A DNA stretch of 64,000 nt, from contig CM056742.1 in assembly GCA_029851415.1 (NCBI GenBank), forward strand, positions 99,058,976-99,122,975, read 5' to 3'. Both the position numbers and the translations under genes were made by a program. This DNA comes from Eretmocerus hayati (Eukaryota; Arthropoda; Insecta; Hymenoptera; Aphelinidae). Of the stretch, positions 11,693 to 23,688 are shown piece by piece. The notes beneath the pieces were generated by a model. The model was not told the DNA's origin. It ran no database searches and saw only the letters and a list, made by a program, of their open reading frames with translations. Position 1 is the first letter of the stretch. Each line of letters opens with the position of its first letter.

Positions 11693-13751
11693 AAAGGGAC
11701 TAGGCGGGTAAGCATGGTGAATCGGCCCTTGTCAGGTATGGCCCCGGAAGCAATTTCCCCCAGTTTCTCACCCCAAACTATGAGGAAAGCAATAGTCCTT
11801 AGGTCCCGAAGTCGCCCCTATGTTTTGGGGCAGCCTGGAAACCCTCTAAAAAGCGCTAAAAATCGATGTTCCTTGGATTGAATCGCATTCTGACGCATCT
11901 CAATGAATCGTTCTGAAATTTTTTTACATACTTTTGAAACATTAACAATCCGAAGAAGAGTGGTTTCATCTCGACAACTTTTGATCCAAGCCCCGAAAAA
12001 GATTGTTGAAAAATGGAAATCAATTTTTAACCCTGTTATCTATAATTAAGACGTGAGTGAACCATCTCATCGTATTTGTCGGCTCATTTTACGTCGGAAA
12101 CCACTTTGAAATATATCATTTTTGGTGGTGGAAAGTGGTCAAAAACGTCAAAAATCAATTCCAAAGCAAATTTTTTTTCATAAACCAGCCTCTCCTCTGC
12201 ATGCGCGTTGATTTACGCTCCTGAACGTTTCTTTAATCGATAGCTGGTGTAATTTGCTTCAAAATGACGCCTAGCAAGGGTCGGTTTGATGCAATTACAG
12301 CTGAGATATGACTGGTACAGAAAATGGAAAAACCCAAGGTATCGAATCCGTGAGTCCGTGCTTCCTTCAATGGCCTTGAAAAATGCGAACTTTGAATTGG
12401 GCCCTTTCTAACATGCGAACATGTGTTTTTGATGTATTTCTTGACGTAGAAACCGAATACGCGGTCAATTTTGTTCCAAACCTTCAGGATTTCTCACCAG
12501 ACTTATAAGAACGACTCGATAATGGATGCTCATCTTCAGCCTTTTTACACTTATTTGAGATGAATTGTCGGTGTATGGGGAGGTTTGGGTGGATTGTGTA
12601 CCAGATACAACTATGTTTCCTAATGTATTCTGATCAGCTGATGACAACGGTGATGGTTTCGGAGCTCGAGGAAGCGCTGCTATCCTCATATAAGCTGGTC
12701 GGTATAGTTTCCTCATATGAAATTAATCAACAAAATTCAGCTCCAACAACAGAAATCTCACTCCCACCGCTTCCTCGAGCCTCAAAACCACCGGGATCAT
12801 CTTCGGTTAGTAAGAATACATCAAGGAACATAGTTGTATCTGGTACACAATCCTCCCAAACCTCCCCGTACACCGACAATTCATCTCAAATAAGTTTAAA
12901 AAGGCTGAAGATGAGTATCCATTATCGAGTCGGTTTTATGAGTCTGGTGAGAAATCCTGAAGGTTTGGAACAAAACTGACCGCGTATTCGGTTTCTACGT
13001 CAAAAAATACATCAAAAACACATGTTCGCATGCTAGAAAGGGCCCAATGCAAAATTCGCATTCTTCAAGGCCATTGAAGGAAGCACGGATTCACGGATTT
13101 GATACCTTGGGGTTTTCCATCTTCTGCACCAGTCATATTTCAGCTGTAATTACATCAAATCGACTTTTGCAAGAAGTCATTTTGAAGGAAATCACACCAG
13201 CTATCGATTGAAGATACTCACAGGAGCGTAAATCAACGCGCATGCGCAGGAGAGGCTAGTTTATGAAAAAAAATTTGCTTTGAAATTGATTTTTGACGTT
13301 TTTGACCACTTCCCACCACCAAAAATGATATATTTCAAAGTGGTTTCCGACGTAAAATAAGCCGACAGATACGATGAGATGGTTCACTAACGTCTTAGTT
13401 ACAGAGAACAAGGTTAAAAATTGATTTTCATTTTTCAACAATTTTTTTCGGGGCTTGGATCAGAAGTTGAGGAGATGAAATTACTCTCCTTCGAATTGTT
13501 GATGTTTCAAAAGTACGTCAAAGAAATTTCAGAACGCTTCATTGAGATGCGTCAGAATGCGATTCAATCCAAGGAACATCGATTCTTAGCGTTTTTAGAG
13601 GGTTTCCAGGCTGCCTCAAAACATAGGGGTGACTTCGGGACCTAAAAACTATTGCTTTCCCCATAGTTTGGGGTTAGAAACTGGGGAAAATTGCTTTCGG
13701 GGCCATACCTGATAAGGGCCGATTCACCATGCTTACCCGCCTAGTCCCTTT
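11693..13751. mobile_element. 2.06-kb foldback-like palindromic element
   Basis: The left arm runs from 11693 to about 12680 and is the reverse complement of the right arm, from about 12760 to 13751. The ends are AAAGGGACTAGGCGGGTAA and its complement. Long matched stretches include the CCCCGGAAGCAATTTCCCC region and the CACCGACAATTCATCTCAAAT region. The centre is short (~80 bp). There is no transposase. A single right arm of the same family sits at 25617-26541, so this is a dispersed repeat. I see no clear target duplication. Confidence 0.85.
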
Positions 13752-15298
13752 ATGAAATTGTGATTCTTGATCGGTAAAAGCTATTTGAGCTCACCCATCA
13801 CACACAAAATGCGGTAATATGGAGATGACTTTTTAATAAATGACGGACTGATTGTTGCAACCAGGTAGCTCAATAGGTCTTTCAATGACCTTGTTGCATT
13901 TCCGTTTCAATATAAGGGTATCCGAGCTCAGAATGATCCCGTAGTTGACCATGGAGGTCCGTGGGGCTTGGCCCTGGAGAAGTTTTCAATCTCGATATTT
14001 CGCTGAATTTGGCATCGAGGACGTACAGCACACAAATTTTGACCATTAAATTTATTCAATGCGCGAGATGAAATCCCGTAGAACCTAAGTCCATATATGT
14101 CACATCGTTTCAACGGATCCTCATCATCAGACGATTCAATATGTACACTCGAGAGCAAGCTCAACTATCCAAGCTCGACATCGCATGGTCTCATTAGCAT
14201 TCATAGATCGAAGCAGGGGAAAATACGCTGCAAAAAGCTATTTGCCCTATTGGAAATATTCTTGTGATGGACTTTACAATGTACATTACGATGTCTTTTG
14301 TGATGGAAATTGTAATGTACATCGTAACGAATTCCAATAACATCGTCATGTTTCTTTCTGTGATGTTCAGGTAATGGCAAGGAATTTGTGATGTCAATTC
14401 ATAACTATTTCATGGTGAAAATACTGGAAAAAACACATCTACATGACTCGAATATTTTGACGAGAGTGGGATTCAAATCCATATCTTGGGCTGGAATAGG
14501 TCACTAGAGTGACCTAAACGAGCTGCAATTAGGTGAGCTGTTCGAACCTGTATTAGGCACCATGAGTGACCTGGCAAGCGCATGGGCTGGCTGTCTGCTG
14601 GCCGCGCGGCGCGTGTAGGTTAGGTGATATCGCTAAAATTATACTTTCATTTCAATTGTGCGGAGATTGATTGCGTATAATCAGTCTACGGAGGCGTGAT
14701 TATGTTTGTCTAAAAAAATATGCGTGCGAGAATTCTAACTGAGTGCAAACATCTGTGATCTATGTACATCATAAGCCTCCCTCAGGGAGCCGCTATTCAG
14801 ATATGAGATTTTGGGAGACAAATGAGAAGTGCACAGGTGGTCGAGAGGGCAGCGTGTGACTCTAGCACGTGAGAAGACGAGGTTCGATACCGCAGAAGTA
14901 AAATTTTTTCTCTTTTAACATTTCTACCTCTGATATGGTTTTTTCCCTCATCAAACACACTCTAGTTCATTCTTGCAAATCTACTATCACATCGTTTTCC
15001 TTTCCTCAATCACCATTCTGATCGTCAATCTGTTGACACGGTGCATATATTTATATATTAAGCCACTGAGAATATTGAAAGAGACAGCCTTCATATCATC
15101 CATAATCATTCAACTTCCAGTGCACCGCTTTGTTAAGAATTTGATGAATGGATCAAGTATTTCTGAAATATCCTGACGCAGTACTCAATCATCCCTTATG
15201 ACAAGGTGTCAATCAAAATTTTTATCAAAAATGATGAGGAGAAAAGAAAATGTCACAATCATGATTACAGGTATTTTGAAACAAGTGGTTAACATTCT
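13752..15298. other. Intergenic sequence with one tRNA-like segment
   Basis: Apart from the tRNA-like segment at 14831-14897, I find only short unsupported open frames. The phrase GTAGGTTAGGTG near 14616 is a two-repeat TTAGG-like scrap. Confidence 0.35.
14831..14897 (+). repeat. tRNA-like, SINE-type Pol III segment
   Basis: An A-box-like TGGTCGAGAGGGCAGCG is followed ~38 nt later by a B-box-like GAGGTTCGATACC and then a T6 terminator (about 14904-14909). Spacing and order match a tRNA-derived promoter. The cloverleaf is imperfect, so I read it as the head of a SINE or a tRNA pseudogene. Confidence 0.5.
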
Positions 15299-15450
15299 GA
15301 CTTGAGCAACTCCGAATACTGACAAGGGGGACCCACGGAGTGCGGGTCACTAAAGCTCACTAGACTTTTTTCACTGTCTTGTACCACTTAGAATATGAAG
15401 AATCCAGAGTAACTCCGTCAAATGGGCCCTCTGTCCGAAGTTACAGCCTA
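15299..15450. repeat. Single arm of the 10.8-kb MITE family
   Basis: GAATATGAAGAATCCAGAGT and CCGTCAAATGGGCCC-like sequence match the left arm at 10870-10915 and, in reverse complement, 24150-24215. Only one arm is recognisable here. Confidence 0.6.
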
Positions 15451-15708
15451 CTCTCTCAGCGCGAATCAGATCGGGTGGCTGAAAATCAGCGAGTGATAGC
15501 TGATTTCGTCAGCTAACGTGAACGGATTTTCACTGATTGAATCAGCTATCACGGGGGGTGATATGCATTGATATACACCGTTAGGGGATGATTTTCTTTC
15601 TGCTTTGTGCGTCTCGTAAAAATTTTTGGCTCTGGTATACATGATAATTCATTTAGTGCAGTCGGATTAACTTAATTATCCAATTTCTAAGTCCCAAATA
15701 ATGTCACT
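15451..15708. other. Intergenic sequence with small palindromes
   Basis: Short repeats of AATCAGCTATC and AGCTGATTTC form local palindromes. Nothing else is recognisable. Confidence 0.35.
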
Positions 15709-15790
15709 AAAGTGGGCCACGTGCTGTTAAAGCGGGCCACCTGCTGTTAAAATGGGCCACCTGCTATTAAACTGGACCACTTGCTGTGAA
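15709..15790. repeat. Minisatellite, 20-bp unit, short outlier array
   Basis: Four units of the AGTGGGCCACCTGCTGTTAA family are separated from the main array by 314 bp of non-repetitive sequence. The core hexamers are CACGTG, CACCTG, CACCTG and CACTTG. Confidence 0.85.
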
Positions 15791-16104
15791 TCCCTTTACT
15801 TATTCCTTCGTCTACAGTTGACATGGCTAAAAACCGACAATTGTGATGAATTTTGATTGACAAAACTCTGAAAAATCTCTGGCAAACCCAGGAACATATC
15901 CGCTCGAAAATAGATTTTCTACTTGCTTGCATTTTAGGAAAGGTAAAAAAAAGTTTCATTTCTGTGATTATGACGTTTTTGAAAAACTCATTGGGTTGAA
16001 TCAGAAATTCACCCAGCTGGTTGAAATTTTTCGGAAAAATTTTTTACAAGTTATTGATACATTCCTTGTCAGAAAAATTTTCCGACATCGGGAAGTAAGG
16101 CTTA
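15791..16104. other. Unique sequence between two minisatellite blocks
   Basis: This non-repetitive AT-rich segment splits the 20-bp minisatellite. It carries no recognisable gene. It could be an insertion or the original sequence between two expansions. Confidence 0.4.
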
Positions 16105-16553
16105 ATGTGGGCCACCTGCTGTTCAAGTGGGCCACCTGCAGTTAAAGTGGGCCACCTGCTGTTAAATCGGGACACCTGCTGTTAAAGTGGGCCACGTGCT
16201 GTTGAAGTGGGCCACGTGCTGTTAAATCGGGCCACCTGCTGTTAAAGTGGGCCACGTGCTGTTGAATCGGGCCACCTGCTGTTAAAGTGGGCTACATGCT
16301 GTTAAATCGGTCCACCTGCTGTTAAAGTGGGCCACATGCTGTTAAAGCGGGCCACCTGCTGTTAAAGTGGGCTACATGGTGTTAAAGTGGGCCACGTACT
16401 GTTAAAAAGGGCCACCTGCTGTTAAAATGGGCCACATGCTGGTAAAGCGGGCCACCTGCTGTTAAAGTGGGCCACCTGCTGTTAAAACTGGCCACCTGCT
16501 GTTAAAACGGGCCACTTGTTGTTAAAGCGGGCCACCTGTTGTTGAAGCAGGCC
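16105..16553. repeat. Minisatellite, 22 units of 20 bp, E-box-rich
   Basis: The array has 22 units of consensus AAGTGGGCCACCTGCTGTTA with almost no length change. Reading the core hexamer in each unit, 19 of 22 fit CANNTG: CACCTG 13, CACGTG 3, CACATG 2 and CACTTG 1; the rest are TACATG (2) and CACGTA (1). Variation therefore concentrates at one base of the hexamer. Confidence 0.95.
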
Positions 16554-16799
16554 AGGCTAAGCAGGTGTTTTTTTCTATAGCCTCATGACGAAAACCGACA
16601 ACGGCCACAACCTCACCTCCTGAGAAATAAAGATCTCTCGATCTACATATACTTATGTTGTCATATTAGGCTCCCTCTCATTATATCTCCTTCGATCCAA
16701 TGCTGATCACGAAATTGTGCACGGCACAACACGAATATCGTTTAGCTGAAGAATCAGCTATATTAGCTGAGATTTCAGCTATGTTAGCCAGGGTTTTTA

Positions 16800-17215
16800 A
16801 CGGAATATTCGTTTTGTTTCGTTTTGTTTAGCAAATAAACGAAACGAAACGAAATGATTCCGTTTACGTTGATGATAAACGAAACTAAACAAAACATTAT
16901 TCATATTTAATATCAATAAACAAAACTAAACAAAATTCTGGCATTTTGAATACGTTGAATTTTGTTTTTGGGAAACGAAACGTAAACTCAATTACTTTTG
17001 ATTATGTTCGAGGGAAACTGAACTAAACGTAATCAGAAGGGCTCAACGTAATATCACACGGAACAAAACTCGCATAATTTCGTTTAGTTTTGTTTATGCA
17101 GTTCTCTCATTCATATCGTTTCGTTTAGTTTTGTTCATCATCAACGTGAACGAAATTGCATTATTTTGTTTCGTTTCTCCCTTAAACAAAACTAAACGAA
17201 ACAAAACAAAATATA
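16800..17215. repeat. Inverted repeat rich in CGAAACGAAAC words
   Basis: The left side carries GTTTTGTTTCGTTTTGTTTA, then ACGTTGATGAT followed by AAACGAAAC words. The right side carries the complements in reverse order (ATCATCAACGT, then AAACAAAACTAAACGAAAC). The arms are diverged and partly low-complexity. No coding capacity. Confidence 0.65.
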
Positions 17216-17845
17216 TTTTCTCTCTTTTATCATTTTTCTAGTTCACTTCATTTGCACTCATCTATCATTGTTTGAAGGTGGAAACTATGAGTGCTCGATC
17301 GCCTCAACAGCACACTTCATTCGATACGTATCATTATTCGCAGGAGCTCTAGTTCTTTGGGTGAGGGTCTTATGGGCGAATCTCGGCATTTGAGAGATAC
17401 TGGTTGGCAAATTCGAGATATTTCAATCTGATACGACGTTTCCGGGTAACTTTTTCATCGATTAATTATTACTCAAACAATGGTATGACACTCGCGTGGA
17501 CAACGGGTATTCTCATGTATTCAAATAAGAAGCTCGTATTACAACTATTCTGATGAGTACACTTCATCCTAGGAATGAGCTGTCCTCGGCGTCAGCAAAG
17601 TGGACAGGGGGGATTCTAACAGTTTATAGGGGTTCCCAATGGTCCCTGTTACAAGATGAAGGAACTCCTCACCTACTAAAATGTACGTTTTTGTGAATTT
17701 TCAATTTTTGTTAGCCTCGCATTACTCCTGAGATGGATGTATGACAGAGGCGATTTTTACATACGTTTCTGTTGAAGTAGAAATCAGATTACACGTGCTT
17801 CCAGTGACAATGAGGTCCTCATTTTCATGTCTTATGCAAAGATAA
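17216..17845. other. Intergenic sequence, nothing recognised
   Basis: No gene, array or inverted repeat could be supported. Confidence 0.35.
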
Positions 17846-18080
17846 TACATTTCGATACAAGGGTGGAAAAACTTCTTTTGACACACTGTGCGAGAAAGTA
17901 ACTTTTCTGCACTGATTTTCCACTTTCTCTCACAGTTTGTCGAAAAATAGTATTCGATACACGGATGTAAAACTTATTTTTCGCACCCTCGTAATGATTC
18001 TGACCCTCGCCTACGGCTCGGGCCGGAAACCCATCACTCGGACGCGAAAAAAAAGTTTTCCACCCTTGTATCGAAATGTA
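17846..18080. mobile_element. 235-bp MITE with ~26-bp inverted ends
   Basis: The ends are TACATTTCGATACAAGGGTG and its reverse complement CACCCTTGTATCGAAATGTA; the match extends through GGAAAA. The interior has no coding potential. Related words (GATACAAGGGCGGGG) occur in the inverted repeat at 21946-22079, suggesting one family. Confidence 0.8.
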
Positions 18081-18360
18081 CTATTTTGTGCTTGCGTGCA
18101 TAAACCTGTACGGAAAAGTTACCTTTCCGCACAGTTTTGCGTGCGGAAATGAGTGCGAAAAAGTACGAGCCGTGCGGAAAAATGACTCCTTAGGAAAGAA
18201 CGCAGAACGGATATCTATCATCGGAAAATTATGATGACCACCAAATTTTGCTAGTTTTTGTGAATTTCTTGACTTGTTGGCGATATTTGAATACTCTTCA
18301 AGTTGTTTTGCTAATCACAGTTTGCATTACCATTAGATTGAGATAGAGACGCGATGTCGA

Positions 18361-18432
18361 GACCCAGATAGCTAAGATGTTAGAGCATCTTCTCGGCAAG
18401 AAGACGGTTCCCAGTTCGATCCTACATCCAGG
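18361..18432 (+). repeat. tRNA-like, SINE-type segment
   Basis: TAGCTAAGATGTTAGAGC resembles a D arm with A box, TCTTC...GAAGA can form an anticodon stem around TCGGCAA, and CAGTTCGATCC is a B box. A T5 run follows near 18441-18445. Position 33 of the loop would be C rather than U, so this is not a functional tRNA gene. Confidence 0.45.
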
Positions 18433-18546
18433 GGTGAATATTTTTCTCGATATAGCTTCTCTCGATGTTGAGCCTCTCATTTTCTTCTCGATTAAAAACA
18501 TCTCGGTTATAACGAGCTTCAAGAGACCGAAGAAAAAAGCTCGTTA

Positions 18547-19617
18547 TAGGGGAGAGCGGGGTATGATGGGCAGCTCGAAAATTTGGGCACCCCAGTTATA
18601 AAATACAAAAAAATATTTAAAAATGCGAATGTTCATGAATTCGCATCAGTGTATCACCTAGTTTTTCCCTGGGGAGTTACAAAAAATTTCAATATGTTTT
18701 GACCCTTCAAAATCGTATGTCAAAATTCGAGGTAAAATATTGCGTGTCACGCCTGTATGCACTCTACCGTTCGTGCGACAATTTGATCGAAAATACTTGG
18801 CTACCCATCTCTCATCGGTAGCTTTGTTCGTTAGCTTTAATATCCAATTTGAATCGAAGTGATCCGATGAGTAGTTTTTGTGCAATAATGGTAATACGAG
18901 GGTGAGTGGAACGGGGTATGATGGACACAAAAAGCGGGGCGCGTTGGCCAGTTCCAACATACAGCCACAGCACATGAGCCGCGTGGCGCCATCCAACCTA
19001 ACCTAACCTTCCCGTCGCCTAGTGTTGTTGATATTCTGCTCTCGCTGCACCACGGATGTGATTGTTTATCGATATTATTGATAATTTTACCTCGATGTGA
19101 GTGAAAAGTGAGTGCTATCAATGCCGTGGGTGGTGGATTAGAAGCTGTATCACATAATATGACCACCAGATTCGTGCCATGCATCATAAACTCGTGTGTG
19201 CGAGCGAGTGAGATCCGAGCTGTGACATCTTTTTGTTGAATTATCGAGTTTTACCATCATTTCACGGCATGACATGGACCTGAGGCATCAGATTAGGTAG
19301 AAAAATGTTCAAATATGCGAATGACAACAATTCTGTATGTGTAGTGTTATTATTATACTTAAAAATCGTGAGTGCCCATCATACCCTACACGACTGTCCG
19401 CTATACCCCGCGATTACCCATCGTGCCCCAATGATTAAGGTTTAGAAAATAGCATTTCTATGAAAATGTGCGAGTGAAAAAAATTTTAAAAAAAATATCA
19501 CATCATTCCTGAGACGTTTCTCTGTCGAATGACCACTCGCAGATCCGATTATAGTAAAAATCGTAGTTGCCAAACGGGTTTCAATTAGCTATGCCCGACA
19601 TACCCCGCTCTCCCCTA
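18547..19617. mobile_element. 1.07-kb MITE with TA target duplication
   Basis: The ends TAGGGGAGAGCGGGGTATG and its reverse complement form a ~26-bp terminal inverted repeat with two mismatches. TA flanks both ends (18545-18546 and 18618-style position 19618-19619), as expected for Tc1/mariner-type transposition. Inside are degenerate copies of the end motif (CGGGGTATGATGG near 18910, ACCCCGCGATTACCCAT near 19406) and a CCAACCTAACCTAACC string at 18995. No transposase frame is present. Confidence 0.8.
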
Positions 19618-19619
19618 TA

Positions 19620-20004
19620 TAATTCCGTTACAACTATCCTTGATGGGTGGAAAAAACTAATCTTGAGTTTGTAAAGTCTCTCTTATCAAGATTTCAAATA
19701 ACTATGACATCCAGAATACGATGACAGGACGACAATGACGTAGATGTGCATTAATCCACATACCGGTATGGACATACAATATTTAGGAATTCGCATTTGT
19801 CATAAATTGAATGAACCGCAAGATGAAATATGGACTAGTACAAATGATGGAAAACTGAAAGATTGTAGCTGAGAGATTTTTATTTCGCGTCAAAGTTTAC
19901 CAGGTTTTACTCGTCATGAAATGTCTCTTCCTTGTATGTAATTAATTTTGACACTCGATCGATATGATCGGATATCGTATTTATCACTCGCGGGAATTTC
20001 AAAT
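19620..20004. other. Intergenic sequence, nothing recognised
   Basis: No feature could be supported. Confidence 0.35.
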
Positions 20005-20409
20005 TATGAAGATATAATTTTTCGGTCTTTGCGAGTTAGAGTCAGTAGATATTGCTGACGTTTTTGGCATCAATCGAGAATGGATTCTACTCCACTTTCG
20101 ATCAATGCACCTCTAGAGCCTCGTATGGTTTTGAGGATGCATCTAAAGGGTTTTGATGGGAAGGAATGAAGAGTAAAGATGAATCGAAAATAAAGCGTAG
20201 AATCCAAATTTTTCATAAAGTTTCTCATTCCTCATCTTTACTCTTCATTCCTTTCCATCAAAATCTTTTAGATGCATCCTCGGAACCATACGAGGCTCTA
20301 AAGGTGCATTGATCGAAAGTGGAGTGAAATCCATTCTCGATTGATGCCAAAAACGTCAGCAATATCTGCTGACTCCAACTCGCAAAGACCGAAAAATTAT
20401 ATCTTCATA
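20005..20409. repeat. Long hairpin: 178-bp arms, 49-bp loop
   Basis: The arms 20005-20182 and 20232-20409 are equal in length and reverse-complementary with roughly a dozen mismatches and no net indel. The outer ends are TATGAAGATATAATTTTTCG and its complement. A transcript would fold into a long double-stranded stem, a possible source of small RNAs; expression is unknown. Confidence 0.9.
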
Positions 20410-21887
20410 AGTCTCTTCCTTGTATTCGATCTATCCATTTCGCTCACTTATAGAATCATACTGCATGCGTATTCGCATTGATACTCGTATTCACCTCGAG
20501 TCTTAGGCTCCCAAACTCATAGTTCAACGGCTTCCACATCGATTTGCTCGGTATAGCCGGTGCCGAAACCAAATTTTGCCAGAATTTTCGCTCGTTATGA
20601 CCGAATTCTTATTATATCCGGATTATTATAGCCGGATTCTACTGTATTCTCATCGAAAAACATCTATACGGTCGAAATTACGATTGATAATCCCATTTTG
20701 AGTTGCTTTGAAATTTGAGTGTCTCCTGGGATAACATGGATTCGGAATTTGCCATATGATGGGTCATGATTTACAGATTTTTTTGCTTCTTTGGAATTTT
20801 TTATGATTATAAGTAGCTCAAATTTGAGATCGAGTGAGACTGAAAAGAATGTAGATGGATCATTTTATTTTAAAGTATGTACCAAAATCAAATTTTTCAA
20901 AATTGAGTTGAAGTTTTATTCAAATATAATGCACTTATATCAGGATTTTCTACCATTTTTTACCATTTTCTACCATATCAGGATTTTTACCAAACACACC
21001 CCCCGCCGGGGGCTTCGCCCCTTGGACCACGACCCGCCCCCGCGCACCCTCCGGAAGCACTATCATACTAATTTTCTCGTTTACAAATATTCTACGGAAT
21101 TAGATCATGAATCTATCGGTATTATGAGCAAGTACCTGACACCTGTTGCACATATAGTGCAAAAACTCTCTCACTAATTCACGTGAATGAATTTTTTTGC
21201 AATTTTCCGATGTTTTGGTGTCTACAACACTGTAAGAAAAATTCTATTAAGAACTATTGAATAAATGTAACAGGGTCCTATAAGTAATCTGAATATCGTT
21301 CATTCTTCCGAACATGAATTATCAATCTTTAATCTCATTACTGACTTTTACTTTAATTTTGGTATATGAGAACTATCGCAAAAACTGACACGGAACGACT
21401 AAGGGCCCTATTCTGACTAGTGAGCTGCAAACCACTCCATTCGAACTTTTGGCCACTTATTCTATTGAATGACAATTGGTGATTGAGTCTCACGTCAATC
21501 CCTAAACGAATTATTTTCAAAATTTTAAATAGTAATAGTCAAAATATAGCTTCCTCGGACTACAATAATTTAGGTTCCACGGATTCTTATGGGGCTACCA
21601 TCGAAGTGATCGATATAGTGAGTTAGCCCGAATTAATCTCTCAAAATACAATAATGACCGATTTATTCTCGATAGCTTGTAACCCCGAATGCTCAGACTA
21701 GACTTCAAGCCATACATATCTCTCTTATCAGAAGGTTTTCTCTAAAAATGAGGAATTTCATTGAAATAACAACAGCATGACCCAAATTTAGTCTGAAAAA
21801 CTTCGTGACAAGTAGAGTTGGAAGAAAACATGTCAAACAACCAAATCCCGTCGCGGGAAAAGCTTAAAAGATTAGCCATGTAACTAT
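20410..21887. other. Intergenic sequence with a small GC-rich patch
   Basis: A short patch of C/G runs (about 20997-21057, around CCGGGGGCTTCGCCCC) stands out from AT-rich surroundings. No gene or repeat family was recognised. Confidence 0.35.
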
Positions 21888-22080
21888 TTTGCATCGTCTG
21901 TGCGGGGAAGAGCTTTTGATTTTCTTTCCCACGCCGACGATGGAAAAATAGTATCCGACACTCGGGCGGGGTGGTTTCCGCTTCCGAGCGATGATTCCGA
22001 CCAAGGCTCTAGCCGGAAAAACATCGCTCGGGCCACGGAAACCAACATCCCCGCCCTTGTATCTAAATCTACTATTTGGA
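21888..22080. repeat. Two adjoining small inverted repeats
   Basis: CATCGTCTGTGCGGGGAA (21893) is matched by TTCCCACGCCGACGATG (to about 21941). Next, GGGCGGGGTGGTTTCCG (21964) is matched by CGGAAACCAACATCCCCGCC near 22040-22058, with outer AATAGTA on both sides. These are probably MITE fragments related to the element at 17846. Confidence 0.6.
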
Positions 22081-22150
22081 CTTTGACATGATGAGAATAG
22101 ATTGAATCCACGCGGCGAAAATTCTAAGTCTTCTCCATTATTTTTGCCAG

Positions 22151-23335
22151 CGATCTTTTCTAAATGGTAGAGTTACTTCAGAGGTGTATATTGAGCAACC
22201 GAAAGGTTACCGAGATGGTACGAACAGAGTTTGTAAACATATAAAAGCACTTTATGGATTGAAAGAAAGTCCTACGAAATGGTATGATTGTTTTGACGAG
22301 TTTTTACAAGAACTAGGCTTCAAGAAGAGCAAATATGATTTCTGTTTGTATTATTTGATTCTGAAGGATGTGACAATTTATATAATAAATTTTGTAGATG
22401 ATTTGCTTATTTGCTGTAAGAGCAAGAGTAAAATCAATAGAGTCAAGAACTTGTTGAGTGAAAAGTTTAAAATGAAAGATTTGGGTCAAGTCAAAAGTTA
22501 TTTGGGAATCAATATTGAGTATGACATAGAATCAGGAAGGATGACTTTAGATCAGGGAAGTTACATTAAATCTATTGGTAGAAAATACAGAATTCAGGAT
22601 GCTAAGACATATGAAACACCGATGGAAGAAAATCTCAAATTACACGAAGCTGAGTATGAAACGAATAATATTGGATACAGGAATTTGATAGGTGCTTTGG
22701 CATATGTAAGTGCTGGAACTAGACCAGATATAAGCTATAGTGTAAACTATTTGAGTAGATTTCAAAATTGTTGTGACGAGCCACACTTTAAGTATGCTTT
22801 GAGAGTTTTAAAATATCTCTATAGTACAAAAGACCTGAAGCTGACATTCACCAGAAAAGAGAGTTGTGAAGTTTTAGATTGTTATGTAGATGCTGATTGG
22901 GCAGGCGACTCAACAGACAGAAGGTCTACTACTGGTTACGCTTTAAGATTTTATGGTAACGTCATTCATTGGAAATCCAGAAAACAAGGAAGTGTTATAA
23001 AAGCTTCTACTCATACTGAATATGTAGCTTTATCAGAAGCAGTTAGTGAGATCAAACTTGTAAAAAGAATTTTGGAAATATTTGATTGCAATAATGATGA
23101 GCCAGTTACCGTATATGAAGATAACTCGGGTGCTATAAGTATAGCTAGATTTGGTAACTACACTAAGAATTCTAAGTACATAGAAGTTCACTATCACTCT
23201 GTAAATGAAGCATACGTGGATGGCATAATTAATATGAAGAAGATAAATTCAGGAAATAACATAGCTGACATTTTTACTAGAGCACTTGGGAGAGTCAAGT
23301 TTGTGAATTTCAGAAATTTATTAAATGTGAAATAG
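22151..23335 (+). pseudogene. Copia pol fragment: reverse transcriptase C-part and RNase H
   Basis: The frame is open from upstream of 22151 to the stop at 23333-23335. Recognisable homology begins with FLNG and EVYIEQPKGY. Counting from the Val of VYIEQ (22184), the RT catalytic FVDD lies at 70-73, the RNase H YVDADW Asp at 236, Glu at 279 in THTEYVALSEA, YEDN at 311-314, and the tail HYH/ADIFTRAL ends the domain as in copia. The RT portion carrying the first catalytic Asp is missing, as are integrase and gag, so it is a relic despite having no stop codons. No ATG initiates the homologous region. In a complete element this part copies the RNA into cDNA and removes the RNA strand. Confidence 0.93.
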
Positions 23336-23389
23336 AGAAACTGAGAAATGATTGTAAGTCAGCTGTAACAGCATGAATGTAAGGAGGCG

Positions 23390-23688
23390 TGTTGAGATAT
23401 GTATACATTCAGCTGTGACACTGACATTAGCAGGAGCTATTAGGTAGTAGTGTAAGGAAACTGCTATACCGACTTTGGCGACGGCGTCACGAGAGGATGA
23501 ATATGAATATGTGCGAAGGAGAAGCGCTGCGCCAAATGCGGGAGTTCGGATGAGAACGTTGTAAGAGAAAGATGTATAAGGGAGCGTGGAACTCGGAGCA
23601 AGTATTGAATGAATATTATTTAGTGAAACAAGTGTTATTGAACTTGAAGTCCACAACGATTCAAGGAAAAATACCTCTTTCCCCAACA
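23390..23688 (+). repeat. Copia 3' LTR, 299 bp
   Basis: The LTR begins TGTTGAGATATG directly after a purine tract and ends CCCCAACA. TGTTG/CAACA form 5-bp inverted ends typical of copia LTRs. The partner 5' LTR is not in the window. Confidence 0.88.

Larger units (their letters stand above)
22151..23688 (+). mobile_element. 5'-truncated Ty1/copia retrotransposon with 3' LTR
   Basis: The end of pol, a polypurine-rich AAGGAGGCG and a complete 3' LTR are present. Gag, protease, integrase and the first part of RT are absent, and no 5' LTR is seen upstream, so recognisable homology starts abruptly near 22151. The flanking MITE-like sequence at 21888-22080 ends shortly before. Confidence 0.92.

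Noticed and set aside
18995..19010. CCTAA repeats as a telomere remnant
   Set aside because: There are fewer than three units, internal to a MITE. Short CCTAACC strings are common in insect repeats.
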